Source: Ilyonectria destructans
Lineage: Eukaryota; Ascomycota; Sordariomycetes; Hypocreales; Nectriaceae
Direction of reading: 5' to 3'
NCBI GenBank assembly: GCA_020740775.1
Contig: JAHEWK010000013.1
Coordinates: 1,364,001 to 1,428,000 of the forward strand
Length of the DNA: 64,000 nt
The position numbers were made by a program, and so were the translations under genes. Shown here one piece after another: positions 11,416-21,356 of the stretch; the stretch's first letter is position 1; each line of letters begins with the position of its first letter. The notes beneath the pieces were generated by a model that saw nothing but the letters and a program-made list of their open reading frames with translations, was not told where the DNA came from and made no database searches.

Positions 11416-12385
11416 GATGTAAGATAAATTCGGCTGGTGTGAGAATGTCAAAAGGTAGTTAGTATTGGAATGCAGAGAAGGATGGAACCAGTCGCAAGAT
11501 GTGATTGAGAGCCTGGGTGGCGGGGAGTGATGATTAGGTCAGCCAACCATCTCAAGGATTGGCTAAAAATAGTCAGCCGAGTTGGTCCCAACACCACTCT
11601 CGTCTCAAAGTGTATCTCCCTTGACACCGCTGGAGCCAAGCGCCGCCCTCAAGGAGGCCGCGTTCGAGACCCCATGATGCAATAGAGAACTCAACCTAGC
11701 CTCCAAATATAAACGCCAACAACTCGTAACATTTGATAACGGTCGCGCGTTGCTTACCCCTGATTGGCCCATCCATATCCTTGGAAAGGTCAAAATCCTG
11801 GGCTAGCCGCCCAGGCTAGAGAGTGCCAATTAGAAGACGCGAGTTCACGCCTGGTTGTAGTTGTTGGTTCAGTTGAAACAAGTCCACGGCCACAACTGGG
11901 AGTTAAACATCCACGACAGTGATGTTGGTCCTAAAATAAGATTTCACTTACGGATCATCTTTGCCTGGTGGCTAATTACAAATTGAGGTCAATGAGAACC
12001 AGCTACCAGTGCGTGCAAGCGCCCGTCTAGAACAGACCCCCTACTTCTTTGGCGCCAAGCGTTCATGAAACATACGTTAATACTAGGCTAACATTAAGAC
12101 AAAATCTATTTCTATTTGAGTGATGATGCATACGTTGTTGGTTGAACGACCGTTGATTTCCGTCGTCGTAATCAGGCGAATCCTGGCGCACCATGCTACT
12201 GTCAACATTGCCCCGAGGGCGTTAAGTGCATCCAGCAACCGGAACGCTATTGACGGGAAAGGTATAAAGAGCTTGCCGCTCAGTTTGGGAACCTGATTCT
12301 CAACCAGAGCAACAACTAGATTTCTACATCTTCCAAAATTTACCCCTTCGTTCAATTTCAATTTCAACATCCTTAGTCCATCAAC
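11416..12385. other. intergenic, about 970 bp
   Basis: Divergent promoter region between the APH-like kinase and the 264-aa gene. Apart from the TATA box near 12263 no structured feature or credible exon was seen. Confidence 0.4.
12263..12268 (+). promoter_or_regulatory. TATA box of the 264-aa gene
   Basis: TATAAA in the context GGTATAAAGAG, about 118 bp before the ATG at 12386. Confidence 0.5.
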
Positions 12386-13180
12386 ATGTCAGACCCACGA
12401 ACTATGATGTTTGATATGGACGACATTGAGGGAGGCAGTTATCCCCATCTCAATGAATTCTTGGAAACATGGATAACGCAGTTCTATGTCGAATTTCTGC
12501 AACAAGGTGGAGCCAAGCCGCATGTCGTCTTCCACCTCAACAACGACCGGCCGATACGAGCAAGGCGTGCAAATGGAACGATGGCGGAGATCAAAGGATG
12601 TCTCATTGGCATGGAATACACGGGACCTGGTGTTAAGGGGGTTTTTACAATCAAGCTCATCACCTACCACAATTCCTCGAGGGCAGCCCGCGCGGCTTTT
12701 CAATTTCCTCTAGGAAATAATCGCCTGAGGGTCATGGACTTGGTTGCCAACCTCCGAGGTCAGGTTGAATACCTTCCAAGAGAGCATCAGTCTGATCTGA
12801 CGCGCTTCGACTTCGTCACTGCTCCCAATTCTAACGCTTTGGATGGCTGCCGAGACGCTGTTTCCCAGTGGATGATCAGGCTTCACTCTATCGATGCCGT
12901 CGGTTGGGTTGCAATTGGTCAGGGCGTTGGCGATATCGTGTTCGAAGATTTGGGTTACTACGTTCCTACGAACAACTTTCATCACATCATCGGAAATAAC
13001 TTCACCACCAACAGTGAACAGAATCCGAACGGCACATACACTTGCTACATCACGCCAATGCCATTGCACAGGGGCACATTTCGTAGTAGCAGGGTTCACC
13101 GGATCGAGATCTATGGCACAGCCGAGCTACCTTACCATCCTCTTCCTGCCCGAGGTCGCTCCTCTCGTTCTCATCGCTAA
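12386..13180 (+). CDS. unrecognised intronless protein, 264 aa
   Basis: A single open frame with a good start context (CAACATGTC) and a TATA box upstream. I do not recognise the family. The protein is soluble with no signal peptide or membrane segment. It starts acidic (D-M-D-D-I-E-G-G), has a mixed alpha/beta middle with a D-G-C-R-D-A-V-S-Q-W-M helix near residue 155, and ends in an Arg/Ser-rich tail (R-G-R-S-S-R-S-H-R). The D-G-C-R...W pattern faintly recalls small fungal DUF families with a conserved G-C-R-x-W helix, but this is only an impression. Codon use resembles the neighbours, so it is likely a real gene. Confidence 0.6.
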   Translation: MSDPRTMMFDMDDIEGGSYPHLNEFLETWITQFYVEFLQQGGAKPHVVFHLNNDRPIRARRANGTMAEIKGCLIGMEYTGPGVKGVFTIKLITYHNSSRAARAAFQFPLGNNRLRVMDLVANLRGQVEYLPREHQSDLTRFDFVTAPNSNALDGCRDAVSQWMIRLHSIDAVGWVAIGQGVGDIVFEDLGYYVPTNNFHHIIGNNFTTNSEQNPNGTYTCYITPMPLHRGTFRSSRVHRIEIYGTAELPYHPLPARGRSSRSHR

Positions 13181-13618
13181 CGGCGAGCTTCAATCGCCAA
13201 ATTAGATCAATGTTGACGGCAACATTAACAGTGAGGGAGAATACTATCATTGTGCTAGAAAACACCGACAGTGGGTCTTATTTAAGATCACTAGATAGAT
13301 CAAGGCTATACAATAATTCATTGCAAACAATATTGGCACACGCTTAACACCATGTCAAGTCACGGGAGGCGCAGTAACTCATCCAATACCGCTGACACGC
13401 ATTTATCTTTACCTCAAGCCCTATATCCAACCCTTCTGCCTCCAACCTTGCACCCATCCCGTAGGAATTGACTTTCGAAATCACGGCAAGATCTGAGATT
13501 TTTTATAGCGTCTTCTGTGAAGAGATATAGAATACAGCTACTCGTTAAACAGCACACTAGCCACCCAGCTGGATTCAGGCTGTATGTTGAGTCAACCATG
13601 GGTATATGTATTTCTCAT
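13181..13618. other. convergent intergenic spacer, about 440 bp
   Basis: Region between the 3' ends of the 264-aa gene and the AIM6-like gene. Nothing recognised. Confidence 0.4.
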
Positions 13619-14976
13619 CTATTTCGTGGCTAGTGCTCGACGTAACACCCTCCCCCCAAACCAAAATATAGTGAGTGAAAAGCTCAAGAGAAAAGACGCC
13701 GTACCGCACATCCATGCTATGTCCCTTGGATGGCCTGTCTCCCAATGTCTCTTTGCTGCGCTGAAAACATCGTCGGCATTCAAGAGATCGATACCTTCTC
13801 GATCAATCACACTCCACACGTAGTCTCTGTAAGATATCGGCCAACTGGGCAACTCCCAATATCTTGACTTCAGATTCAGTTGCTTAGCAGTGTGGATCTG
13901 GTGTCGCAGTGTCTTGAGCTGTAGTGCGCTGAAACCCGTTATAACAGTACCGATGACCCTCCAGAAAGACACTGAGGCGGTGTAGAACTCGTTTTCTTGC
14001 ACGTCCAGGCACAAACTATCGTTTCTCTGACAAAACCCCGGCTTGTCTAACAAGTCCAGAGATGCGTCGAGAAAAACATCGTGATATTGGTGCCATCGCT
14101 CTGAGTCTGCACCGATATTTACGTCGCGGCGTTTGACGATGTTTCCTGTTCCCACAACAGTTATAGGGCCGGGCCAAAAGGATTGGTTTGTCGTCCCTGA
14201 GGGTATTTTCTCGTGCCGAGACAGGTATTTATGATCTCGTAGAGGTTTCAGCTGCTCGAGAACCACCGGCCATGTGTTCACCGGATCATCCTTGACATCA
14301 ATGAATAATATCAGTGTTGTATTTGGGTGAGTTGAGAAGACACCCGAAGGATGACAGTCGAAGCTGGGGTTGTTCTGCGACGGTGGCGAATTTATGGAGT
14401 CCAAAATCTGTAAAAGAGGATCGATGTAAAGAGAGCGGAGGGTTTTTTTCGACGAAAGTCCCCACCGATGATGAGCGACCAGGAGGTCTTTCCCATCTTT
14501 GCTGAGCCATACATCTGCCTCGACACTCGCGCAGCCCACTGAAAGCGCCGAAAACAACGGATGGCGTCGCAGGTAGTCGTTGTGGGAGTGACACATTACC
14601 GGAGTGACGAGGGGTGATAACTCCTCAACCCATTTTGTGGCACTCTCCGTTGAGTTTCCATTGCCCTTAAATGGATCGATGAATGCTAAGCCTGTCGACT
14701 CGTAGGCATAGAGCGCAAGAAAAGTTGTCCTATAAAAAACATCAGTGGCTGCACATGTACCGCATATAAACTTTGGGGTAGAACTTACACCATCAACGCG
14801 GTACCAAAGACGGCTATCCACCCCAGGTTGGTCAACACTTTGCGAACTCCAAGGGCTCGCGATTTGTGCTGTGGCAGGAGGGTCTCTGCCTCCCCCGACT
14901 CAGCGGGATCCGATGAAGGAAGCGGTTGATATTCTGCTGCATTCTTGCGGTTTTGACCCCAAACGGCCATCTCCAT
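13619..14976 (-). CDS. aim6: AIM6-like PLC-type phosphodiesterase, membrane-anchored
   Basis: Exons 14976-14789 and 14729-13619 (59-bp intron) encode 432 aa. Residues about 46-70 form a single transmembrane helix (L-G-W-I-A-V-F-G-T-A-L-M-V), predicting a short cytosolic N-terminus and an outward or lumenal catalytic domain. The PLC-like phosphodiesterase barrel is marked by H110-S-H-N-D114 and E133-A-D-V-W-L, then V-A-H-H, the His/Glu/Asp pattern of glycerophosphodiester-phosphodiesterase relatives and yeast Aim6. The D-V-K-D-D segment and the late G-I-D-L-L-N-A-D-D are also typical. The biochemical role of Aim6 proteins is not established. A 75-bp stretch at the 3' end (GTACGG...ACTAG) could be an in-frame intron. 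If retained, it encodes a second hydrophobic segment, so the topology is uncertain. Confidence 0.75.
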
Positions 14977-16165
14977 GCTTGCTGAGGTGTTGACAGCAGC
15001 AAAGGAAATGCGCGCAAGTTCGAACAGATGAACAAGAAGCTGTAAAGAAAAAGAGAAGAGACGAAGTGAATAGCGACACTTCTTTCATGTGGTTATCTTG
15101 ATCATGCGCGCTATCTTGATTCATTCAACTAGTACCCTCGGTCGTATTATAGCAGGGCTTGACCGCACGTGGTCCCACTCACATGGTCTAGATCCGACCA
15201 ATCTTAGGCTAAAGCTCAGGCACGAACACCTACAAGAGCAAATTGAGCGCCATGAATGTCTCGCCCGTCCAACAATGATCGCTCTTTAAGGTTACATGCA
15301 TCAAATTCATTGGTGTGGTGGATGCGGTCAACGTCTGCGTGTGTCATGAGGCTAGACAGTGATTGTTGGTGTTTCCGACTTCACATCTTGTCCGCCCCAC
15401 GGTTCTGTTCCGAGTTTCATATGGGGCACGCGAACGTGAGAAATGTACCATAGCGTTCATAAAGGTCGAACTATACATTATCGTCATCGAGAAAAATACG
15501 GCGCAAGGTGCGTTAAATGCAGAGAAAGCCATGGAGTCCATCGATCAATCTGTCGGTGTAACAACCCTGACCCCTGATCTTGTAGGGCTAGCCTGACCAA
15601 CCTCCGTTAGCACGGACCCTTGACTAGTCTTCGAGATTTAGCGAAAAAGGAAGACGGCTCGTATTTGGCGATAAGAAAGCCAGCAAGAACATACTTCAGT
15701 ATACAGGAGAGAAAGCCGCCTCGGTGTGATTCATACTCCATAATGGACATATGGGACCGAATCAAACCTATCATATCTTGATCCTTCACTTTCCTCCTCA
15801 GAGCTATCACATAGCGTCATATCCCGTAAAGTCACTAAACCCCTTTTGTGGTGGAGCTACAATCAATGGAGTATTTTGATGGGATGTACCGAAAACTAAA
15901 GACTAGTTCGTATTTAATGGCAAGACGTAGATGAAATAATGAATCGCGAGGTGTTGATTAGGCCAGTCGCCGCTGGCTATTTCATCAGCTTATTGTCTCT
16001 TATTGCCAGCCTAGCCCTCTTTGCCTCACGTATCTCCAGCGCCAGTTCGCCGCTGAAATGATGGCACATCCTCCGACTCCTCTACGTATCGGTGCCCGTG
16101 ATATCCATTTTTCCCGTCATCACATGCCCTCATAACAGAATGATCTTGATGACTTTAATTCCAGG
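14977..16165. other. intergenic, about 1.2 kb
   Basis: Promoter side of the AIM6-like gene followed by sequence without convincing exons. Short frames at 15089-15596 lack splice logic or recognisable domains. The left edge of the decayed repeat gene begins near 16160. Confidence 0.4.
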
Positions 16166-16916
16166 TTATCCCAAATTCTCGTTCAGCAAGGTCACAACTT
16201 CTTCATCAGTCGAGTCGTAAAGTTTATCCACAAACCCAGTTGTGACCTTGTCCGGATTTTGTCCCTTCTGGAGCAACAAGGATACAACCATCGCCCTGCA
16301 AGGCGGATCCAAATGTGATACTCGCCGAATGAGCTCCTCTGTGACCTCAATCTCATGGACTAGTTCCTCGAGTAGAAAGGCTAGCACTTTCCCTCCTGGC
16401 TGATGAATCCTAACTCCCTTCATCCCGACCTGTCTTGTGATCTTAACCTCATAGCCTAGTTCCTCAAGAAGAAAGGTTAGTGCTTCCCATCCTATAGAAT
16501 AAATCCCAAATGCCTCGATAAAGGCCTCTCCTGTAGTATTAGCCTCGTGTTCGCGCTCAGTACATAGCAAGGCCAGTATTTCCCATCCTGATAGCTGATT
16601 CTATGCTGCAGCCATGACGACCACTTTTGTGATTGACCTCATGTCCTCGTTCCCTGAGTAATGCAGCTAATATTTCCCACCCTGATAACTGATTTTATAC
16701 TGTCTCCATGACGACCCGTTCTGTGATTGCAACTTCATGTCTTCGGTCCCTGAGTAATATGGTCAGTAATTCTGCTGATCTCTGGTTCCGTACCGCCTTC
16801 ATAACAACCTCCTCTGTGATTGTGAGCTGATTTCCCCGCTCTGCAAGTAAAAAGGTTATTACTTTTGCCCCGACAATCCAATCCCCTGCTGCTGCTATCA
16901 TGAGCTTCTCTGGCAT
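16166..16916 (-). pseudogene. decayed C-terminal repeat fragment of an NLR/ankyrin-type fungal protein
   Basis: Conceptual translation of the minus strand gives about seven copies of a 30-36-residue leucine-rich unit of the form (G)-E-V-x-x-L-L-L-x-x-x-G-H-E-V-x-I-T-E-x-V-V, known from repeat tails of Pezizomycotina NACHT/ankyrin-like proteins. The frame is broken by TAA at 16695-16697 and TAG at 16601-16603, both directly before the same N-Q-L-S-G-W in adjacent units, and by a frameshift near 16625-16650. The last 134 codons (16570-16166) are open and end with a normal stop. The N-terminal part is absent: upstream of 16916 the homology stops. A stop-containing fragment without an effector or NTPase domain is best read as a relic. 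Confidence 0.6.
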
Positions 16917-17330
16917 TCAGGTAGTAGAGTCTTAGGCACATTTGAGAGACGCAACGTACCGCTTTTGAGAACCAGATCGTCAGCATTTTAATTGCAGGCA
17001 AGAGAATAGCTAAACGGCGCTTGTTAATAGGAAGGGTTAGGGTTAATTATAGTCCGCCACTATGCAAACCCAAATACCTTGCTAGCGACTGACTCGCCAT
17101 CCGCGTCGCAAACTCCGCTTTTCCCAGTCTGGATTGCCCCCCAGCCGACACCGGGACCAGTCATCCGATTCATCCGACCCTTTTACTCCTACCAACTGCC
17201 CGCTGCGACGTGATTCTCGCCTGGCTACGACTCTGCGTTCCAATTGCGGCAACTCTCAAGGCTATCTGTTCAGAAGGGTCTCACAGAGGACTATCCCAGG
17301 AACTGACCGCCGTCCCATCCGATATCGGCC
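16917..17330. other. intergenic, about 410 bp
   Basis: Separates the repeat relic from the C2H2 gene. It holds a short telomere-like tract at 17033-17046 and otherwise serves as promoter and leader for the C2H2 gene. Confidence 0.45.
17033..17046 (+). repeat. interstitial telomere-like tract (TTAGGG-type, about 2.3 units)
   Basis: Fourteen bases match the fungal telomere repeat exactly: AGGGTTAGGGTTAA. Too short to prove a telomere scar; it may equally be a telobox or chance. Confidence 0.4.
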
Positions 17331-19215
17331 ATGCCTCCCTGGCAAGCAAAGACTTCAGCGGCGCCAACTGCGCAAGGTGTACCCCAACGCCTGCAGGGCG
17401 CAGAGACGGATGAGACACCGGGAGGAGACTTCCAGGGTAGTGAGTCAAACCTAAACCGGCATCGTCTCCCCATTAACCGGCTCTAATTTGCACTATCCAG
17501 TCTCAAACGTCGCAGAACTAGATTTTACCCAGCTGGAAATGGCCCTAGGATCGGGCTATCCAGCCAGCCAACAGACTCCTGGACTATTTCCTACAGATCC
17601 ACAAGATGATTGGACATCTCCAAATCTAGGCTCACCTCTTGAATATAATTCATCATTCTCAGGCCAAGAACTCATGTTCTTCGACCCAACTTTGATGGTT
17701 GACTACCCAAGTCAAAGTCCAGACAACTCTCAACAGACAAGGCCATCCGATGAACTACCTACAAGCAACTATGATGACCTGTGGCTAAGTAACTTCTCGT
17801 CCAACTTCTCGCCGGGTATCGAGGGTCAAACAAATCAAGCTCAACAACCTCAACGAACTGATTCCCAGCCCTCTTGCTACACCCCACCCCTCATGAGCAA
17901 TCCGCATCCAGGTCTTCCGCGACGGAGGAGTCGGTATCTTCGGTCCCCTGGTCAAACCTCCCGACCCATTTCTATTCCCCACTCGAGCACGGAAAATGGC
18001 ATGGATCCTATGCAGAGATGGCAAGACTCCCCTCCAGAGACTGAAGCAGCATCGTTGAGTGCTATTGCTGGCGCATTGAAACATGCTTTCTCGCGCCCCA
18101 GTTCCTCCGAGAGCCCGCGAAGTCGGGGACCAGGGAGCCGAGGCTCTCGAGCAGCCTCGACGGCAAGCCTTAACAGCGAGAACACAAGTCGATCCTCGAG
18201 ATCGGCAACTTCGGTCCGCTCATCTACTTCCAAGGACCTTCTGGCTCGCCCAATGAGCTCGCGAGTGGGGATTTCAAAAAAGAAACGCGGCAAGAAAACC
18301 GCCCAACCGCGTCGAGCCTTTCAATGCACGTTCTGCTGTGACTCGTTCAAGAGCAAATACGATTGGTCGCGTCATGAGAAGTCGCTCCATCTTAGCCTTG
18401 ATGGGTGGGTATGCACACCTCATGGGGGGTCAGTGGTGTCTCCAGACACGGGGATAAGCCATTGTGTGTACTGCAACTTACCTGAACCCACTCCTGAACA
18501 TCTCGAAACCCACAATCACAGCCTGTGCCAAACAAACGGCCCGCCACATATCTTCAACCGAAAAGACCACCTTGTCCAACATCTCAGGCTTGCTCACCAG
18601 CTGAAAAGCACGCCGGCCATCGATAACTGGAAGGTTGAGGCGCCGCCAATGGTATCACGCTGTGGCATCTGCAACACCATGTTGGATACCTGGCAAGGTC
18701 GTATAGACCACCTAGCGCAACATTATAGGGAAGGAAAAACTATGGATGACTGGCGAGGAGACCATTGCTTTGAGCCGTCCATCGCAGCTCGTGTCACCAA
18801 CGCGCTACCTCCGTATCTTATTGGGCCGGAGTCAAAGAGCATTGTGCCCTTCTCTGCGACGGATTCGGGCACAAAAGATCACTTGTCACAGATCCGAAAA
18901 TCCCACGATGATTGGATTGCCGGCCAGGGAGAGGCTGAAATAGATGACGAGCCATCAACGTCGCTGCCAGCGCTCATGGACAACGATCCCACGTCGACGT
19001 TTGTCAATGTGCTCACTTTAGGGCTGGGTCGTTATGCTCGACAACAGATGAAGCTCGGCATCATTCCCACCGACGAGATGTTTCAGAATGAGTCGAGACG
19101 ATTGTTATATAGGACGGAAGACGCTTTTGACCAAACCATTGCAGACAACACCGAGTGGCTTAATGCCTTCAGAAGGCAACATATGGGCGGGAATCCAAAC
19201 GGAGTGCCTCAATAA
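17331..19215 (+). CDS. C2H2 zinc-finger transcription factor
   Basis: Exons 17331-17439 and 17501-19215 encode 607 aa. The start was chosen at 17331 because splicing GTGAGT at 17440 to the CCAG at 17497-17500 continues the frame of the large exon; a donor three bases earlier would also fit. Residues about 110-290 are Ser/Pro/Gln-rich and probably disordered, followed by a basic nuclear signal (K-K-K-R-G-K-K, 296-302). Finger 1 is C312-x2-C315-x12-H328-x4-H333 in F-Q-C-T-F-C-C-D-S-F-K-S-K-Y-D-W-S-R-H. Two further degenerate fingers follow (C-V-Y-C-N-L..., C-G-I-C-N-T-M-L-D-T-W-Q-G-R). This finger arrangement recurs in Pezizomycotina C2H2 and homeobox/C2H2 regulators. No homeobox is visible here. 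Targets unknown. Confidence 0.8.
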
Positions 19216-19988
19216 TGGCGTGGCCAAGATGATGAAGGAGCCATACACGATAAGAGTCATCAATTTGCCGACATATCCGTCCAAGACAGTTAGTTCCCGG
19301 TAATTTGCTGTCACATTGCAGGCGCCACCATTTTCTATCCCCTGCGAACCAACACCCATTCCAGATATGAGCCTTATTTGCAAGTAATACGTGCTGCCTT
19401 GGTCCTAGAAAAATATCGTGAAGAACGCTCAACTTCTTTCTTTTACATCCGGTAAGGGCCAACTTCTCCGTTGCTTCTGATTCTCTTCCATACCTGTATG
19501 CCTCGTTCCGCAATGAGCACTTTGCCACGGGAATGTCAATAAGTGAAGCTAAGGCTTGAAAGTGAATAGAAGCGAGGGGACTGACTCCCGTTTTGAGACT
19601 GGGGCTGACGCAACCCATCCTGAGGAGGCTGGGCTGTAAGGGTTAGCTGCATGTATGTTTTGGAGCCTGACTTCTTGGTTGGCTAACCTTGCATTATCAT
19701 AGCCCCCAAGTCTCGGTTCTGCATTTGCGTTTATTTTTGGACAGCCCTGGCTGAGTTTGGTGTCAGCGAGTTACCTGTACGAGGTGCGGCTGATTGCACG
19801 AGGTGTCGCCCAAAAATAGGGCTGCCGTCTCAAGTCTTAAAGACCCTTAAATTCCCTCAGCATGTTGCGGGTCACGCAACCAAAAGATCTATTAAGACAT
19901 GAATAATGTACGAAGACTCATCAACCTTTTAAGTGGGCACTACTAATACAGGCCGATCCTCAAGACCAACGATGGACTGGAAGTGGCA
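19216..19988. other. intergenic, about 770 bp
   Basis: Between the C2H2 gene and the PAN-like gene. A possible 5' non-coding or short coding exon with an acceptor at 19950-19951 (ATACAG) may extend the next gene upstream. Otherwise nothing recognised. Confidence 0.35.
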
Positions 19989-20757
19989 ATGAGCGCACTT
20001 CCCGAAACCCATCACACCGGCGAAACCTCTTCGTTTCTGCCTTGGCAACTTAATTTACCATCGCCATTCAGCAGTCCACCAGTGCCCGAGCCTCAAATCC
20101 ATCCCTTGCACATTACGAGCAGGGATACTGCGGCTGTAGATGAAGCCAAACTATGGCGATGGATCCGTCTCCATCCCAGGGTTATTTTATTTGTCATGAT
20201 ATGCCTAGCTACATGCACTGCCGTTCTGATTCCCGTGGTTGCCGTTTTCAGTGTGAAATACAAGGACGCCAACGCCAAGTTTGAAGCAGCTGCATTCGTC
20301 GTGAGCTATTCTAACCTTACCAATGGTTGCACAGATAACCCTGGTGGTACAACAGGCAGCACATTTATCAGCTCCTGTAAGTTTTATTCTTTACTAACGT
20401 CACAATATGATGGAATAGTATTGCTAACTTCCATACCATTAAGACGGCGATGGTGCAATATATACTATGTATTGCAACAAGGATACAGCCCCTCCTTCAA
20501 TGTTCTCGCTCTTTGCCGGTAGCTTTAATAGCTGTATGGAATCATGCACGGTGTGGAACCTGTGGCGCCAAAACAAAGACTACTCATATCCCAAATGCCA
20601 AGCTGTCACATTCGTTCCCTACTGGGCCAATATCGCAATCGCAGCTGACGGTGGTTGGACTGGGGACTGCTGGCTGAAAACCGAACCTTTTTCATTTGCG
20701 AATCTGAGCAAGGTCACTATTGGGACTGAGTGCCACTCTGCTATTGCACAGTCATAA
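19989..20757 (+). CDS. type II membrane protein with PAN/Apple-like Cys-rich ectodomain
   Basis: Exons 19989-20376 and 20444-20757 (67-bp intron) encode 233 aa from the first in-frame ATG. A hydrophilic Pro-rich cytosolic part is followed by one transmembrane helix (about residues 65-87) and a cysteine-rich outer domain with spaced Cys pairs (C-M-E-S-C, C-Q-A-V-T-F, G-D-C-W-L-K). The C...A-V-x-F...G-x-C-x-L-K pattern resembles the PAN/Apple fold found in many small fungal surface proteins. The reading frame stays open upstream to a CAG acceptor at 19950-19951, giving a D-G-L-E-V-A motif seen at the start of similar proteins. The true first exon may therefore lie further upstream; I could not place it. 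Function is unknown, and carbohydrate or protein binding at the cell surface is a guess. Confidence 0.6.
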
Positions 20758-21356
20758 TACTGGGAAGAATTCTGAGATGGTAGGGAGAGGTTTTGTACCA
20801 AGTGAGAGAATTAGTTGGTATACTTTATGCATGGCGAGTTAACTTAGAGAGTCAAACACAAAATCTATTGGTAGCTCAATTATAAAAGCTGACAATTGTG
20901 TTAATGGATGAACACGGCTAGTTGTTGGACTTATTTCATAACTGCAATATCACCGGCCTGAGTTCGGTAGTAAATGATAGTCCGATGTATCAAAATGGCT
21001 CTTACTTTAGAAATCAAGAGTCCTCAAAGTCAAACTCAAATTCGAAGCCAAACGCTCTCGAAGGAATGGGATCTCAAGTCACAAGACAATACTCCACCAG
21101 ATGGAGGGCCGTGTCGGTAGCACTTGTGAAGTGATTTTAGGAGGACGTACAGCCTCAAACAACACATTTGATGAGCAACATACGAAAGAGAAAAAGAGGC
21201 GCAGATCATCGAGATCTGAGTTTAAGACGGTCAGTTGTGAAGACATATATACCCATCGGAATATCGTGGACGGAAAATATTTAACACAACAGATACTAAG
21301 TTACACCTTTATTGTCAATTCAACCCCTAACCCGTAGTCCAAACATTTAGTTCTCT
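20758..21356. other. convergent intergenic spacer, about 600 bp
   Basis: Between the 3' ends of the PAN-like gene and the GH127 gene. Mostly AT-rich; nothing recognised. Confidence 0.4.

Noticed and set aside
16917..17330. Telomerase RNA gene on the minus strand
   Set aside because: A template-like match exists, but downstream sequence encodes protein-repeat remnants and no pseudoknot or 3' splice-like processing site could be made out. Kept only as a minor idea under the telomere-tract finding.
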